Assembly: GCA_020740775.1 (NCBI GenBank)
Contig: JAHEWK010000006.1
Coordinates: 930,001-994,000, forward strand
Direction of reading: 5' to 3'
Source of the DNA: Ilyonectria destructans
Lineage: Eukaryota; Ascomycota; Sordariomycetes; Hypocreales; Nectriaceae
Length of the DNA: 64,000 nt
The translations under genes were made by a program, and so were the position numbers. A model generated the notes under the pieces. That model ran no database searches. It saw only the letters and a list, made by a program, of their open reading frames with translations, and was not told the origin of the DNA. Positions 1-11,493 of this stretch are shown here, in pieces (position 1 is the first letter of the stretch; each line of letters opens with the position of its first letter).

Positions 1-1463
1 ACCTCGAGGCAAAAAGCCCCTTGTAGTAAGTCTTCTGCCCCCTGCTGTGCAATTGCTATGCTTTATACTAATATGCATCCTTTAGCACGCATTTCCTAGA
101 CACTGTGAAAGGCATTGCAACCCTGAGAGCTTTCGGTAAGTAACCCGGAAATCACGGCAGAGGTTTCATAAACTACTGAGACATTCCTATTACACATGGC
201 GATGTTCATTTGACCTCAAAGACACTGCTAATACATAGGGCACGTAGGCTTTGTTCCCGACGATATCCTAAAGAACGCTCGCTTGATCAACTCCAACCAG
301 CGACCCGCTTATCTCCTGGCAATGATTCAACAGTGGCTCAACCTCGTTCTTGACCTCGTAGTCATGGTAATGGCTGCGGTCCTAACGACCCTTGCGGTTC
401 GACTTCACTCCAACGCTGGGTTCGCCGGCGCTTCCTTGGTCTCCCTCATGAGTTTTGGAGAGAGCCTTTCAGGCATTGTCATATTCTACACGAAGCTAGA
501 AACCTCCATTGGGGCGATAGCCAGACTTAAGGCGTTCAACGACAACGTAAAGCCCGAGGATAAAGATGAAGAGGACATTGTTCCTGCCGAAGAGTGGCCG
601 CATCGTGGTGTGGTGGAATTGAAGGGTGTATCCGCGAGTTATGGGTAAGAGAAATATCTTGACGAATCTCACGTCACATCGCGTACAAAGCTAACGCCCC
701 AAGTAGTGCGGAAGACCAAACTGAGGGCACACCTAAGTTAGCCCTCCGCGATATCAATCTGACGATCACCTCGGGCGAGAAAGTCGCTATCTGTGGCCGC
801 ACCGGCAGCGGCAAGTCCAGTCTCATCGCTCTTCTCCTCAAGCTCCTCGATCCGCTCTCGGAGACATCAGAGAACGTGGTAATCGACAATACGCCGCTCC
901 ACCGCATTAACCGGCCCGCGCTGCGTCAACGCATAATTGCAGTGCCCCAGGAAGCCGTATTCTTGCCCGAAGGGTCTACTTTCCAAGATAACTTAGATCC
1001 GTTCAACGTTTCAAAGCCTGAGGAGTGTCAATCCGTCCTTGCGGCCGTGAAACTGTGGCAATTTGTCCTGGAGCGCGGCGGCCTGGATGCAGGCATGAAT
1101 GCGGCAACTCTCAGTGCGGGACAGCGGCAGCTCATGTCGCTTGGGCGCGCACTGCTGAGACGACGCATCCGGGCGCGCAATCTGGCCTTAGGGGCCGGTG
1201 GCTCAGAGTGCGGTATTCTGTTGTTGGATGAGGTGAGCTCCAGTGTCGACCACGAGACAGAGCACGTTATGCAGGAGATTATCAAGGCAGAATTTAGCGA
1301 TTACACGGTAGTGGCGGTTAGCCATCGGCTGGATATGATTATGGATTTCGATAGGGTCGTTGTCATGGATATGGGAGAGATTGTCGAGATTGGGAATCCC
1401 ATGGTGTTAGCTGCAGAGGATGGAACTAGGTTTGGAGACTTGGTGAAGGCTGGGGCGAAGTAG
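1..1463 (+). CDS. ABCC-type (MRP-like) ABC transporter, C-terminal part
   Basis: This is the 3' end of an ATP-driven exporter; the 5' part lies outside the window. Exons read as up to 25, 86-135, 239-644 and 707-1463. The first pieces encode the end of the second membrane domain, including TVKGIATLRAFG and two hydrophobic helices. The last exon encodes the second nucleotide-binding domain: Walker A GRTGSGKSS, a signature LSAGQRQLMSLGRALLRR and Walker B GILLLDEVSSSVD, followed by the switch His in VAVSHRLD. The LSAGQRQL signature and the domain order are typical of ABCC proteins, which usually export glutathione or other organic-anion conjugates. The substrate cannot be told. A P450 and a lactonase follow downstream, which would fit xenobiotic handling. 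Family call is firm; function is inference. Confidence 0.9.
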
Positions 1464-2377
1464 AAATACATGTTAGAGAGTAGATTGGTATCGTATCCGT
1501 TGCTGGGGTCAATATTTTGGGAGTGCGAGGGCTGGTGTTAGAAGTAATGTACTTCAAAGGCATGCAGATACAACTATTCCCATGTCTTCTCTCCTCTATT
1601 TTCTATGCTTGTTTCCTTTATGTTATGATGGAGATGCCCGATACTAGAATCCCCTCATTTCCTAGTTAAATTGTTGAGCACGCCTTCTTCTCTGGCTATC
1701 TACCAGCCCGACCTCGCTTCTCTTGTGGCGTTTTGCAGTCGGGATGTTCCCTACAGGAAATATGGGACCGGATATGTGTTGCGGTAGTAATGGCCCGTTG
1801 GTTGGAGGCCGGTTAGCATACCCCATTGTCATGCAGATTCAGCTTGGCTTGGCTATCTGGGCTGCTTATTTGTGAGACATCGGCAGTTTCACAGGGCACG
1901 ATGCTTTCGACAAATACTATGTACGTTCACTTGTCATCATGTCAGGCCTGAATAATCTTCAGTCTTACTTATTAGGGTTTAAAAACATAAGCCCATCGCT
2001 CATGGAGAAGGGAACAGACACCAGCAAGTCTCACCCTCTGTAGTGAATTCATGATCGAGGGACATCCAATGGCCATGCAGTGGTTCATGCCGGGGGATTA
2101 TCGGATCGCTGATCCTCCCGCAACTTAACCAGCAGGGAGTGTCAATTGGAAGGCTGAAGTGGACCCGAAACAACATCATGCATGACACCGTTCCGGATGG
2201 TTACACATAGCTAATGAGATGTGATCTAATGCATGGGTCGGTACAGGAAGCTGCTCGTACGACTGGCTCGGAAAAGAGCTATCTGTCTCTCACCCATCCC
2301 TCTTTTCTTGTGCCCTTTTAGCTTTCGGCCAGTCTTACTCTCCTCTCTCACCGCTGAACTATCATTAAGTTGTCGCC
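1464..2377. other. Intergenic region between the ABCC and P450 genes
   Basis: About 0.9 kb holding the ABCC 3' flank and the P450 promoter. I see no convincing coding sequence, RNA gene or repeat. A pyrimidine-rich stretch (about 2,280-2,345) precedes the P450 start codon, as is common in fungal promoters. Confidence 0.5.
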
Positions 2378-4296
2378 ATGGTGCTCGAAACCTCCACCGG
2401 CAAGGTCATCGCCTTGATCATCGCCTTGGTTCTTTTACGCTTCCTCTTCTCGTACTTGAAATCTCCCTTGAGATCCTTCCCCGGTCCCTTTTGGGCCCAA
2501 TTCACCGATTTATGGCGCGTTCTAGACTACTGGAGATGCACGCAGATCCAAACGCACCAGCAGCTTCACGAACGGTTGGGGCCAGCTGTTCGAATTGGAC
2601 CAAACATGATCAGTTTGAGCGATCCGAGCTTGCTTAAGACAGTGTATTCGACTCGCGGAGATTTCGTCAAGGTTTGTGCTTTCTTTGCCCGGATCACTTC
2701 CTCTTGCTCAGATACACAACCAACGCAGAGCAATTTTTATGAGGTTGCGGATGCGGTTTCAAACGGTCACAGAATTGAAAATGTCTTCAGCACTCGCAGC
2801 AATACCTTCCACAGCCGATACATGAAACCATACCAGAAATACTTTGCAATCAATACCATCCTCGAAAAAGAACCCCTCGCAGACAAGATGGTCATTTCGC
2901 TGTGCCAGCAGCTTGAGAACCGCTTTGTAGACGGGCAAAATGCTAGCAAGATGGCTCCATTGGCAGATTGGATTGAATACTGTGAGATGAACAGTCTATC
3001 CACTATTTATATGCATGCTAACGGACCTGAATAGGCGCTTGGGATCTGGATTGGGCGCTGACTTTCAGCCAAGACATGGGTTTTCTCAAGTCAGGAACGG
3101 GTGTCAAGAATATGATTCACACTGGAGAGATGATCATGCGTTATCTTGGTTGTGTACGTGTTCCCCATAGTCCACTGATTTCCTCTTGAATTCATCACTG
3201 ACTGTGTCAAGATTGGCCAAATGCCATTACTCGACAGACTCCTAGGGAAAAACCCGTACTGCCCCATCAAATTTGCCACGTTTGAAAACGCTGCTATTTA
3301 CAGCTTTCAGCGTGTGATGGAACGAGTAGCTAGCCAAGATGCAAAGCCACGACACGACTTTCTGGATAACTTCCTCGAGGCTAAACAGCAATACCCTGAT
3401 ATTGTTAGCGACAATGACGTTGTCAGCTACCTTATGATGAATGTAAGGCGCTCAAGAAGTCCCCCGAAAGCTTGCAACCCGAAATCGAATAATCACACTA
3501 ACATGTATAGGTACTTGCCGGTGCTGATACGACTGCTATTGTCATGAAGGCAATCACCTACAACGTTCTCACGCATCCACCTGTATTCGAGACTCTCCGC
3601 GCCGAGTTAGATGCAGCGCAATTGAGCTTTCCACCAAGTTACGAGCAAACCAAAGAGCTACCCTATCTCAACGCAGTCATCAAGGAGGTGAGCACTGCCT
3701 GTTCTGTGGTTTTCGCTGTCCAACATGTTCGTATTTTGAGGATCTTGGCTAACGGAGGAACGAGCCAGGGTATGCGAGTGCACCCCGTCATCGGCGGAAT
3801 TCTTGAGCGTGTCGTTCCTGATTGCGGTTTGACTCTCCCCGACGGTCGTGTGATAGCACCAGGGACGAAAGTTGGCATCAACCCGTGGGTTTCATCGCGA
3901 AACAAGGATGTTTATGGCACAGATTCTGATAAATTCCGCCCTGAACGCTGGCTTCGCTCCGAAAACGAGGATGAGGATACATACTTGGCACGGCTACAGA
4001 AGATGAACGATGCTGACTTTACGTTTGGTTCCGGCAAACGGGTATGCGTGGGTAGGAACATGGCGAACCTTGAGATTCACAAGGTCATCTCAACATTGTT
4101 CGGTCGATATGATGTAAGTCCAAAATGCTGATGCGCTTTTGATGCAGATATTAATATTATTCAGATTCAGTTGGATCATGAGGACAAGGAATGGTCACCG
4201 CGTTGGTGGTGGTTCACCTTCATCGACAATATTGAAGTCAAGACCCAACGCCGTCAAAATGTGGCTTCGGTTGAATTGAACGCGAAGGATGCTTAG
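2378..4296 (+). CDS. Cytochrome P450 monooxygenase, pisatin-demethylase-like
   Basis: Membrane-bound haem monooxygenase, about 516 residues in seven exons: 2378-2671, 2729-2981, 3035-3153, 3212-3442, 3511-3687, 3769-4113 and 4165-4296 (sum divisible by three). The N-terminus has one membrane anchor (about residues 9-26) then the proline-rich hinge FPGPFW. Other hallmarks are the I-helix AGADTT, the K-helix ExxR (in KEGMRVHP, formed across an intron), PERW, and the haem loop FGSGKRVCVG with the Cys ligand. The overall pattern resembles fungal P450s of the pisatin demethylase/benzoate hydroxylase type; that subfamily call is from memory and not firm. It ends 82 bp from the convergent lactonase gene. 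Together with the ABCC transporter upstream it may detoxify a plant or microbial compound. All key residues are present, so it should be active. Confidence 0.9.
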
Positions 4297-4378
4297 CATG
4301 TCTGTTCTAGAGCAAACGGCAAGCAACTAACCTAAAGAGCATTGGCAAAGTTACAAAGAAATACATTCCCCTCAACTA

Positions 4379-5278
4379 TTATACAGGCTTGGGCTTATAC
4401 ACTACACGGTCTCTTAGTAGACGAGGCGTGCCGGCATCGTGACTGGGCAAGACCACGACGTCGGTCTGGCTTGCGAATTCCTTGATCGTCTTCAAAGTTT
4501 GCAGAGCCACTGCTGGGTTGTCGTTGATACCATCTGGCTCTTCCTTATCCAATAGATCCACGCCATAGGTGGCATCTCCTGTTAAAAAATAGGTTGTAGT
4601 GGTCCCGTCGTCGTTGTCGCCGTACACAACCAAGGAGATATGGCCGGGGACATGCCCAGGAGTTTGGACAGCAACGACCTTTCCATCAGATGTTATGTTC
4701 TGCGTCTTCTTCCATGGGCCAATTGCAGCATCCGTGAAGTCAATCATCTTTGGCGCAAAGTCTTTTGGCCAGTGTTGGGGAGTGCAACCTTGCAGAGTTG
4801 CCATGAAGGGGTGCTTCCCGAATGCATCCCAGTGTTCATTGCTCACGTAGATTGGTACGTGAGGAGCCGCAGTCGCCAGGTCTTTGAGGCCGCCGGCATG
4901 GTCGCCGTGTAGATGGCTAAGAACAATGGCTTGGAGATCCCCAGGCGCTATGTTTTTCGCCCGAAGCTGGTTCACAATTCCGTCTTCTTCGGAGATTTTG
5001 GTCTGGGCGACGAAGCTGTTGAGACTCCACATTGACTGATATCCGGGGGAATTGCACATGGGCGACTCGCCCGTGTCAAAAAGAATTGGGCCACCAGGGT
5101 GAGAGACGACGAATACGCCAATTGGCAGCTCTTCGGTCCATTGGCGGTCCGTAAAAGATCGGAAAAGACGTAGAGCTCTGATTCCGTTGCCGATGGGTTG
5201 GCTTTTCATGGATGGTCGGATTTGAACTTTGCCTGTCGAGAGAAAAGTCAGGCCAACAGCCTTGGCGGTGGTGTCCAT
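4379..5278 (-). CDS. Metallo-beta-lactamase-fold hydrolase (lactonase-like)
   Basis: A single-exon gene for a 299-residue soluble hydrolase. The di-zinc site is clear: SHLHGDHAGG (residues 121-130) carries the HxHxDH motif, with further probable ligands in TPGHVPGHISLVV, LTGDATY and LPSHD. This set resembles the N-acyl-homoserine-lactonase branch of the superfamily, which opens lactone or lactam rings, but related fungal enzymes act on varied esters and lactams, so the substrate is open. No signal peptide is seen, so it is probably cytosolic. The length is normal for the family. It converges on the P450 gene with only about 80 bp between stop codons. A role in degrading a toxic lactone or lactam alongside the P450 and transporter is inferred from position only. 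Confidence 0.88.
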   Translation of the reverse strand: MDTTAKAVGLTFLSTGKVQIRPSMKSQPIGNGIRALRLFRSFTDRQWTEELPIGVFVVSHPGGPILFDTGESPMCNSPGYQSMWSLNSFVAQTKISEEDGIVNQLRAKNIAPGDLQAIVLSHLHGDHAGGLKDLATAAPHVPIYVSNEHWDAFGKHPFMATLQGCTPQHWPKDFAPKMIDFTDAAIGPWKKTQNITSDGKVVAVQTPGHVPGHISLVVYGDNDDGTTTTYFLTGDATYGVDLLDKEEPDGINDNPAVALQTLKTIKEFASQTDVVVLPSHDAGTPRLLRDRVVYKPKPV

Positions 5279-6881
5279 TTTGTTGTTCGGTATGAGGAAT
5301 TGAAAGGTTGGTTCCTTGGTCCATCATCCGATCTTCAAAAATGATGGGGCTTGGCATGGTAATAAGTGTCGGCAGTCGGCAGTCGGTATTCGGCATCAAA
5401 ATCGCCGGCGCAAAAGCCACACGGAGCTCAATGAGTTTTGGCTGCCGAGAGAAATGACTGTGGAATGTTATTACGCCGCGTCCCGGCTGCTTGTCCAAAT
5501 GCTCCACTGCGGGTATGCTCTAAGACTCAAAGACAGTGCGACGTTGCGATTAAGCTCAAGTTTGATGGCCAGATACAATCAACAGCTACAAAACCAGCGC
5601 GATCCGACATAGATCAGGCTAAAGTTGATATATTGAAGTGTTACACAAGCAGGTCTCAGCTCATTTTTTCTATCTCTTGCTTGTGCCTACCAATAAATTA
5701 AAGCGACGCGCGATTCTTGTTCATGGCTAGTAACTTGTGGTTCGGCTCCTAATTCAAGATCCACAAAATGAGGCGCACGGCGCAACTGCCACTCCGTCGG
5801 CACATTCATGCAACCGGAGCATCTAAAGGGGTACTATGGGGGGCTCGAAAAGCGCCCCCGTGTAGGAGGGACGAGTCGCCCCGTTGAATAGGGAACGGGT
5901 CGTTGATTGGGAAAATGATTCAGGTTACATAGACCTGTATATTAATTAGTATGCATCCCAATGTACCCGTTATTTCGCCAGGTCAATAGACCTATACAGA
6001 CAAATAATACCCGCTGCTACTCTGGGTACTGATCCAATTTATTATTCACGGCCAAGATGCATTGGTGGGCTTGTATTCATTCTTTGTTGGAGCTGTAGAT
6101 ATGGAGACGTTTAGGACTAGAGCCCCAGCAGCCTAGGCGGGTCTCGGATGGGAGCCGACATTCATCATCATACTTGTACTAGTTAGGTTCCAGGGCTCGG
6201 GCTCCTCACTTGAATTTGGCACGGTTATGAAGTTTATTGTCGAAACTTGGACAGTTCTTTATCATCAGAGCGCATACTCTGTGTATGTATGTAGCTTAAA
6301 CTCGGAGATTTCGTCTTTTACAATTCCCTGTTAGAGCAGCTGAGTATTCCACTTAGTGGTGAAACACCGCATTGTCGTGATTTTCTGTTTGTTATAGCTT
6401 GTACCTGGACTGTATATTTTTTCGACCGTCGACATGGTGTTACTGACCTCATTGAAAGCCGTCACAATGCGATTCAGCGGCTGATAGGTGTTGGAGTACC
6501 CGGACTACAAATCTTGAAAATCTCCATATCTTAAGCTATGTTACCATTTGCGAGATGATCCAGTCAATCGATTTATACTCACAGCATAATTTTATTCGAC
6601 GGTTGAGTTGAGCTTAAAATCTACATATTTCATTCAGCCATTCCAAATCCTTCTGTTTGGTGATCGATGAAGCAACGAAATGGTTTGACTTGAACCAAAT
6701 TCTGGCGAAGATCTAATAAACTCACTTTTTGAAGTATATAAATGGCGCAAAATATGGGAAGTATCTTTCAGAACAGGCTCATAAGAGCCGAATAACGATC
6801 AATTAATAGCGTCTCAGGCCTGGTATAATAGAGTAAGGCGCGTTGGCCCCACGAATCAGGACAACGACAAACGTAGATTCT
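5279..6881. other. Intergenic region, 1.6 kb, partly AT-rich
   Basis: No supported gene. Short open frames are present at about 5,316-5,700, but they have no recognisable domain and look like chance. A short tandem of a GTCGGCA-like heptamer lies at about 5,362-5,385. The stretch from about 5,900 to 6,830 is richer in A+T than its surroundings and may be an old repeat-induced-mutation remnant; I cannot identify an element in it. Confidence 0.4.
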
Positions 6882-8765
6882 CTACTGAAGACTAAAATTA
6901 ACATAAACCCTGCTCTCCCATCCTGCTAGTGTCGGTCGGCCTCCCTTCAGACCTGCACCCCTCTGTGCTGTTGTACCAAGAAGCAGGTGTGTCTCAGCGG
7001 GTGCACAACCCAACGCTTTGCAAACATCCAAACAGAGTCTCTCTTCTTGTGACATGTTGAGAATGACAACAGCCCGTCTCTTTACTCCATCTTGGCCATC
7101 AACTGGCGCGGGGCTTTCTTTGATGTAGGCAAAGACAGACTCGTCACTCGGGTCCAGCAGCTTGAACGAGCCAAAGACGAACAAGTCCCGGTACTGCTTG
7201 CGCATTTTCAGAGCGTGCTTATAAAAGTTCAGGATGGAGTCTGCATCCTTGGTTTGCCTCACAACGTTGATTTCCCGATAATCGTCGTGCACGCGCATCC
7301 ACGGCTTCGCGCCGGCACTCGTGAAGCCCGCGTTGGCAGAGTCGTCCCACTGGAACGGAATCCGGGCATGATCGCGGCCCATTATCTGCAGGCCATGCAT
7401 CGTAGCCTGGACGCGCTTCTCATCACCCGACTCGACGGCCTCGGCGTAAAAGTTGTTGCTCTCAATGTCCTTGTACTCTTCGATGCCCCAGGACTTGGGC
7501 ATGTTGGTCATGCCAATCTCCTGGCCCTGGTACAGAAACAGCGTGCCCGTGAGCGTGGCCTGCCAGAGCGCAATGGTCTTGCTGGACTTGAGCCACCAAT
7601 CGGGCGTCGAAGCATCTCCGAAGCGATTCACGGCTCGGCCGTTGTCGTGGTTCTCGCAGAATGCTGTCGCCCATGCGTCGGTGCCCTCGATGAAGCTCTG
7701 CCACTTGTGAGTGACGGCCTTGAGCGTAGAAAGAGGAAACGGCTGATAGATGTATTTATCCCCGAAGCCGTTTCCGTTGCCTAGGCGGATCATTGTGAAT
7801 TCAAACACCATGTCCAGCTCCTTGGCAGCCGCGGAGACGTATGGGATGACTTGCGAAGGGTGAGGCGTGAGGGACAGCTCTCCCACAGAGACGGCGTTGT
7901 AGGGGCCGAGAACCTTGCGGTACATCTCGTTGATGAACTCGTGGATGCGCGGTCCGTTGCACCACATCTCCGGAGCCGGCTGGTGGGATGAAGTCGGGTC
8001 CGTGATGGGAGCGTCGACAAAGTCCCGTCGCTTGGAGTACTTGTTGACCGTGTCGATGCGGAACCCGTCCACACCACGGTCCAGCCAGAAGCGCATCGTG
8101 TTTTCGTAGATGGCTTCGCGGCAGTCATCGTTGTCCCAGTTCAGATCCGGCTGATCTGGCGCGTAGAGGTGCAGGTAGTACTCCTGCGTGTGCTCATCCC
8201 ACGTCCACGTCGGACCGGCAAAGTACCCTCGCCAGTTTGTCGGCGGGTGTCGCACGCCATTCTCGTCGTAGCGAGCAGGTTTCCAGATGTACCAGTCTCT
8301 CTTCGGGTCGTCCTTTGATGACCTTGAGCTCTTGAACCATTCGTGCTCAATCGAGGTGTGGTTGACGACGAGGTCCAAGATGACCTTCAGTCCCCTTTTG
8401 TGGCATTCCACAAGCAGAGTATCGACGTCTTCAATCGTGCCATACGGCGCGTAGATCTTCTGGTAGTCTGAGACATCGTAGCCCATGTCCTTCTGGGGAC
8501 TCTCGAAAATGGGCGACACCCAGACAACGTCGACGCCGAGGTCGCTGAGGTAGTCAATCTCAGAAATGAGGCCGGGAAGATCGCCCCATCCATCGCCATT
8601 CGAGTCCTTGAAGCTCGCCGGGTAGACTTGATAGAAGGTGGCATCCTTCCACCACGGCTGTTTGCCGACCCATCGGTTCTCCTCGTCCCAGATGAGCGAT
8701 CCCATGGTCGCAAGTGAAGGTGGAGCTTGAATGGAGTGGGAGTGTTGTGAAGAGTCGCCAGACAC
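6882..8765 (-). CDS. GH13 alpha-glucosidase (maltase)
   Basis: An intracellular glycoside hydrolase, 627 residues in one exon, releasing glucose from maltose-type alpha-glucosides. The TIM-barrel landmarks are in order: FYQVYPASFKDSNGDGWGD near the N-terminus, DLVVNHTS, the nucleophile Asp in GFRIDTVNKYSK (about residue 235), the acid/base Glu in VGELSL (about 296) and the final Asp in ENHDNGR (about 372). The residue after the nucleophile is Thr. In the yeast enzymes Thr here goes with maltase activity and Val with isomaltase, so alpha-1,4 specificity is expected. No signal peptide is seen. The first 20 residues before MGSLIWDEENRW are not conserved-looking, so translation may really start at that internal Met (about 8705). 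It is divergent from an alpha-glucoside permease and both lie beside a Zn(II)2Cys6 gene, giving a classic MAL-type locus. Confidence 0.95.
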   Translation of the reverse strand: MSGDSSQHSHSIQAPPSLATMGSLIWDEENRWVGKQPWWKDATFYQVYPASFKDSNGDGWGDLPGLISEIDYLSDLGVDVVWVSPIFESPQKDMGYDVSDYQKIYAPYGTIEDVDTLLVECHKRGLKVILDLVVNHTSIEHEWFKSSRSSKDDPKRDWYIWKPARYDENGVRHPPTNWRGYFAGPTWTWDEHTQEYYLHLYAPDQPDLNWDNDDCREAIYENTMRFWLDRGVDGFRIDTVNKYSKRRDFVDAPITDPTSSHQPAPEMWCNGPRIHEFINEMYRKVLGPYNAVSVGELSLTPHPSQVIPYVSAAAKELDMVFEFTMIRLGNGNGFGDKYIYQPFPLSTLKAVTHKWQSFIEGTDAWATAFCENHDNGRAVNRFGDASTPDWWLKSSKTIALWQATLTGTLFLYQGQEIGMTNMPKSWGIEEYKDIESNNFYAEAVESGDEKRVQATMHGLQIMGRDHARIPFQWDDSANAGFTSAGAKPWMRVHDDYREINVVRQTKDADSILNFYKHALKMRKQYRDLFVFGSFKLLDPSDESVFAYIKESPAPVDGQDGVKRRAVVILNMSQEERLCLDVCKALGCAPAETHLLLGTTAQRGAGLKGGRPTLAGWESRVYVNFSLQ

Positions 8766-9652
8766 TAGAGCTCGTCGGGCTTCAGCAGAAATGGCAAAGA
8801 GGCTGAACTGGGAATTGGCAAGCTCGTCGACCGGCCGAAGGATGGGTCGTTATTTGACGTCTCTCGCTTGCAGCGCTGAGCTGCAATGCAACATGTGGAC
8901 CGCATCCTTCTGGTGGAGAGTCTGCGGAGTGCGCGGAGAGTCCGCATACACGCGCGTTCGGCTGTCGTGCGTCAAAGACTTTAGAGCGATCCACCGCTGG
9001 CAAGAGACGTGCTCATGCTTCTTCGTCGGCGTAACAAGGAATGCCCGGCTGCTGAGGATCCTCACATCAGCTAGGAGATCCCTTCAGCGGAGTCTCCGCC
9101 GCCAAGCCATCTTCTACGCTTAGGCTTGCGGAGTTGCTCCGGCTTAACCTCACACATCATCTCCATATTGAGAGGCTAGCCAATCATATATCCATCACGG
9201 TCGCTTCATCTCCGCCCCCGAGGGTGTCCTGACGTCCGTGACAGCCGGACCCTCCACCACGACATCCCTCAGCTCGGAGTCTCCTGTCAACAACAGCCGG
9301 CTCCTTCGCACCTTAGCTCGCTGCAAGAAAAGTCTGCCCAATCGTGTGAATTCTTCGCGTCACCCCAGACGAACCCCGCCCTGTTCTCCATGCTTCCCCA
9401 GGTCACACCCCAAAAAGCCGGGACCGTTTAGCTTCTGCAAAGCCGGTAACATCTTAGCGGCTCAGGTGATGCCATGCGACCTGGCCTTGTTCCGACAGCC
9501 TGTTCCTTTAGTTGATGGTCGCGCTGGACCCTTCCCCGGCTTGGGGCCTTGAGCGAGCATAAATAAGACCTCGACGGTCGCCTGGATGAATCGACATCTC
9601 CTCTAGAGCACTCAATCTTGCCTTGACCATCAGCCAGGCTTTACACCACATC
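8766..9652. promoter_or_regulatory. Bidirectional promoter of the maltase/permease pair
   Basis: This 887-bp region separates the two divergent start codons. It holds inverted CGG/CCG pairs at 8934-8944 and 9088-9098 (both CGG-N5-CCG), a looser one at 9129-9141 (CGG-N7-CCG) and a one-mismatch copy at 9275-9285. Such inverted triplets are the usual target form of dimeric Zn(II)2Cys6 activators, one of which is encoded at 11494-12948. A TATA-like ATAAATA lies near 9,560, about 90 bp before the permease ATG. Binding by that particular factor is inference. Confidence 0.55.
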
Positions 9653-11387
9653 ATGGCCGACACCAAGACCAACACTCCACGGGGGGACGACGTGGATACC
9701 CAGCATGAAGAGACCATCAACGCCGAGATGCTCACCTCCGAGGCCAAGCTCGCCGCCGACGCCGAGCACAACATGAGCCTCTGGCAGGCCGTCAAGACGT
9801 ACCCCAAGGCCATTGGCTGGTCGGTCCTCCTGTCGAGCACGCTCATCATGGAGGGCTACGACCTGGCGCTGCTGGGGAACCTGTACGCCTCGCCCGTCTT
9901 CAACAAGAAGTTCGGCGAGTACGTCGCGGCCAAGGACGACTACGCCATCTCGGCCGCCTGGCAGTCGGGTCTGTCCAACGGAGCCCGCGCCGGCGAGATC
10001 TTTGGGCTGATCCTTGCGGGTTGGGCGTCTGATCGATGGGGATACAAGATGACGACCATTGGGGCGTTGGTTCTGATGATTGCGTTTGTCTTTGTTCTCT
10101 TCTTCGCCCCGAACATCAAGATCCTCGTCTTGGGAGAGGTGCTATGCGGTACGTCCTCGTCGAGCCCAGATCTGTCGTGGGCCTGAATTGACCATCAATA
10201 GGAATCCCATGGGGAGCCTTCCAGAGCGTCACGCCCGCCTATGCTTCTGAAGTTGCGCCTGTGGTGCTACGACCGTATCTCACCACCTTTATCAACATGT
10301 GCTGGGTGATTGGCCAATTCTTCGCCGCCGCCGTCAACAAGGGCTCCGTGAGCCGTGATGATGAGTGGGCGTACAGGATCCCCTTCGGTGTCCAGTGGGT
10401 CTGGCCTGTTCCCATTCTGGCCGGATTGATCTTTGCACCCGAGTACGTCGTCGTCGTCACTAGTAAAACGGCACTTGCTAACTGTCTTCCAGGTCTCCTT
10501 GGTGGTACGTACGAAAGAACAACAGAGCCGCGGCAAAGAAGTCCCTCCTGCGCCTTACCTCGCGCAACCAGCCCGACTTCAACGTCGACGAGACCATCGC
10601 CATGATTGAGCACACCAACGAGATGGAAAAGCAAATTAAGGGCGGCACCACCTACAGAGATTGCTTTCAGGGCGTTGATCTCCGCCGAACCGAGATTGTC
10701 GTCGGCATCTGGCTCGTGCAAACGCTGGGTGGCCAAAACCTCATGGGTTACTTCTCTTACTTCCTGAAGCAAGCTGGAATGGACGCCAGCAACTCCTTCT
10801 CATTGTCCATGGCACAGTACGCCCTTGGCATGGTGGGCACGTTTGGGTCTTGGTTCTTGATGGCCAAGGTCGGTCGTCGCACGATCCATTTCTCCGGTCT
10901 TTGCGCCCAATTCCTTTTGCTCATCATCGTGGGGTCGCTGTCGTTTTCTAACGACAATAGCTCTGTCTGGGCCATTGGAGCGATGCTGATCGTCTTCACC
11001 TTCGTCTATGACTTCACAGTGGGACCGGTGACGTACTCTCTGATCTCGGAGCTGTCATCCACAAGACTCAAGGCCAAGACCATCGTCATGGCCCGCGCCG
11101 CGTACAACGCCAGCAACATTTTCGTCAACGTCATGACCAACTACCAGCTCTCGTCGACTGCTTGGAACTGGGGAGCCCGCACTGCTTATTTCTGGGCCGG
11201 CACTTGCCTGATGTCCGCCGTCTGGGTCTTCTTCAGACTGCCGGAGCCCAAGGGCCGTACTTATGCCGAGCTTGATCTCCTGTTTGAGAAGCGTATTCCG
11301 GCGAGGAAGTTCGCCAAGACTCACATTGACCCGTACTCTGACGAGGTGAACGACGAGAAGAAGGTGGTGGATGAAAAGGAACTGTAG
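9653..11387 (+). CDS. MFS alpha-glucoside (maltose) proton symporter
   Basis: A plasma-membrane sugar transporter of 543 residues in three exons: 9653-10148, 10202-10442 and 10493-11387. The start is the ATG at 9653 (MADTKTN); no upstream in-frame ATG is present. A soluble N-terminal tail of about 50 residues precedes twelve predicted membrane helices. Sugar-porter motifs are visible: GWASDRWGYKM after helix 2, PESPWWYVRKNN before the central loop (formed across the second intron), GRR in the second half and PEPKGRTYAELDLLFE at the end. PESPWW and the tail resemble yeast and fungal maltose permeases. It is divergent from the maltase and convergent with the regulator 106 bp downstream, so it most likely imports the maltase substrate. 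Confidence 0.92.
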
Positions 11388-11493
11388 AAATTCCGAGGGA
11401 ACAAAGTTATGATCGCTAGTGGTAATCTCTTAAAATAACACTGGCTCTGTTTTCATGACAAATGATTTATTTCGATTTTCTGCTTTCTATTGA

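Noticed and set aside
7092..8128. Long frames antisense to or overlapping the alpha-glucosidase
   Set aside because: They are shadows of a GC-rich third-position gene; the GH13 frame contains all catalytic motifs.
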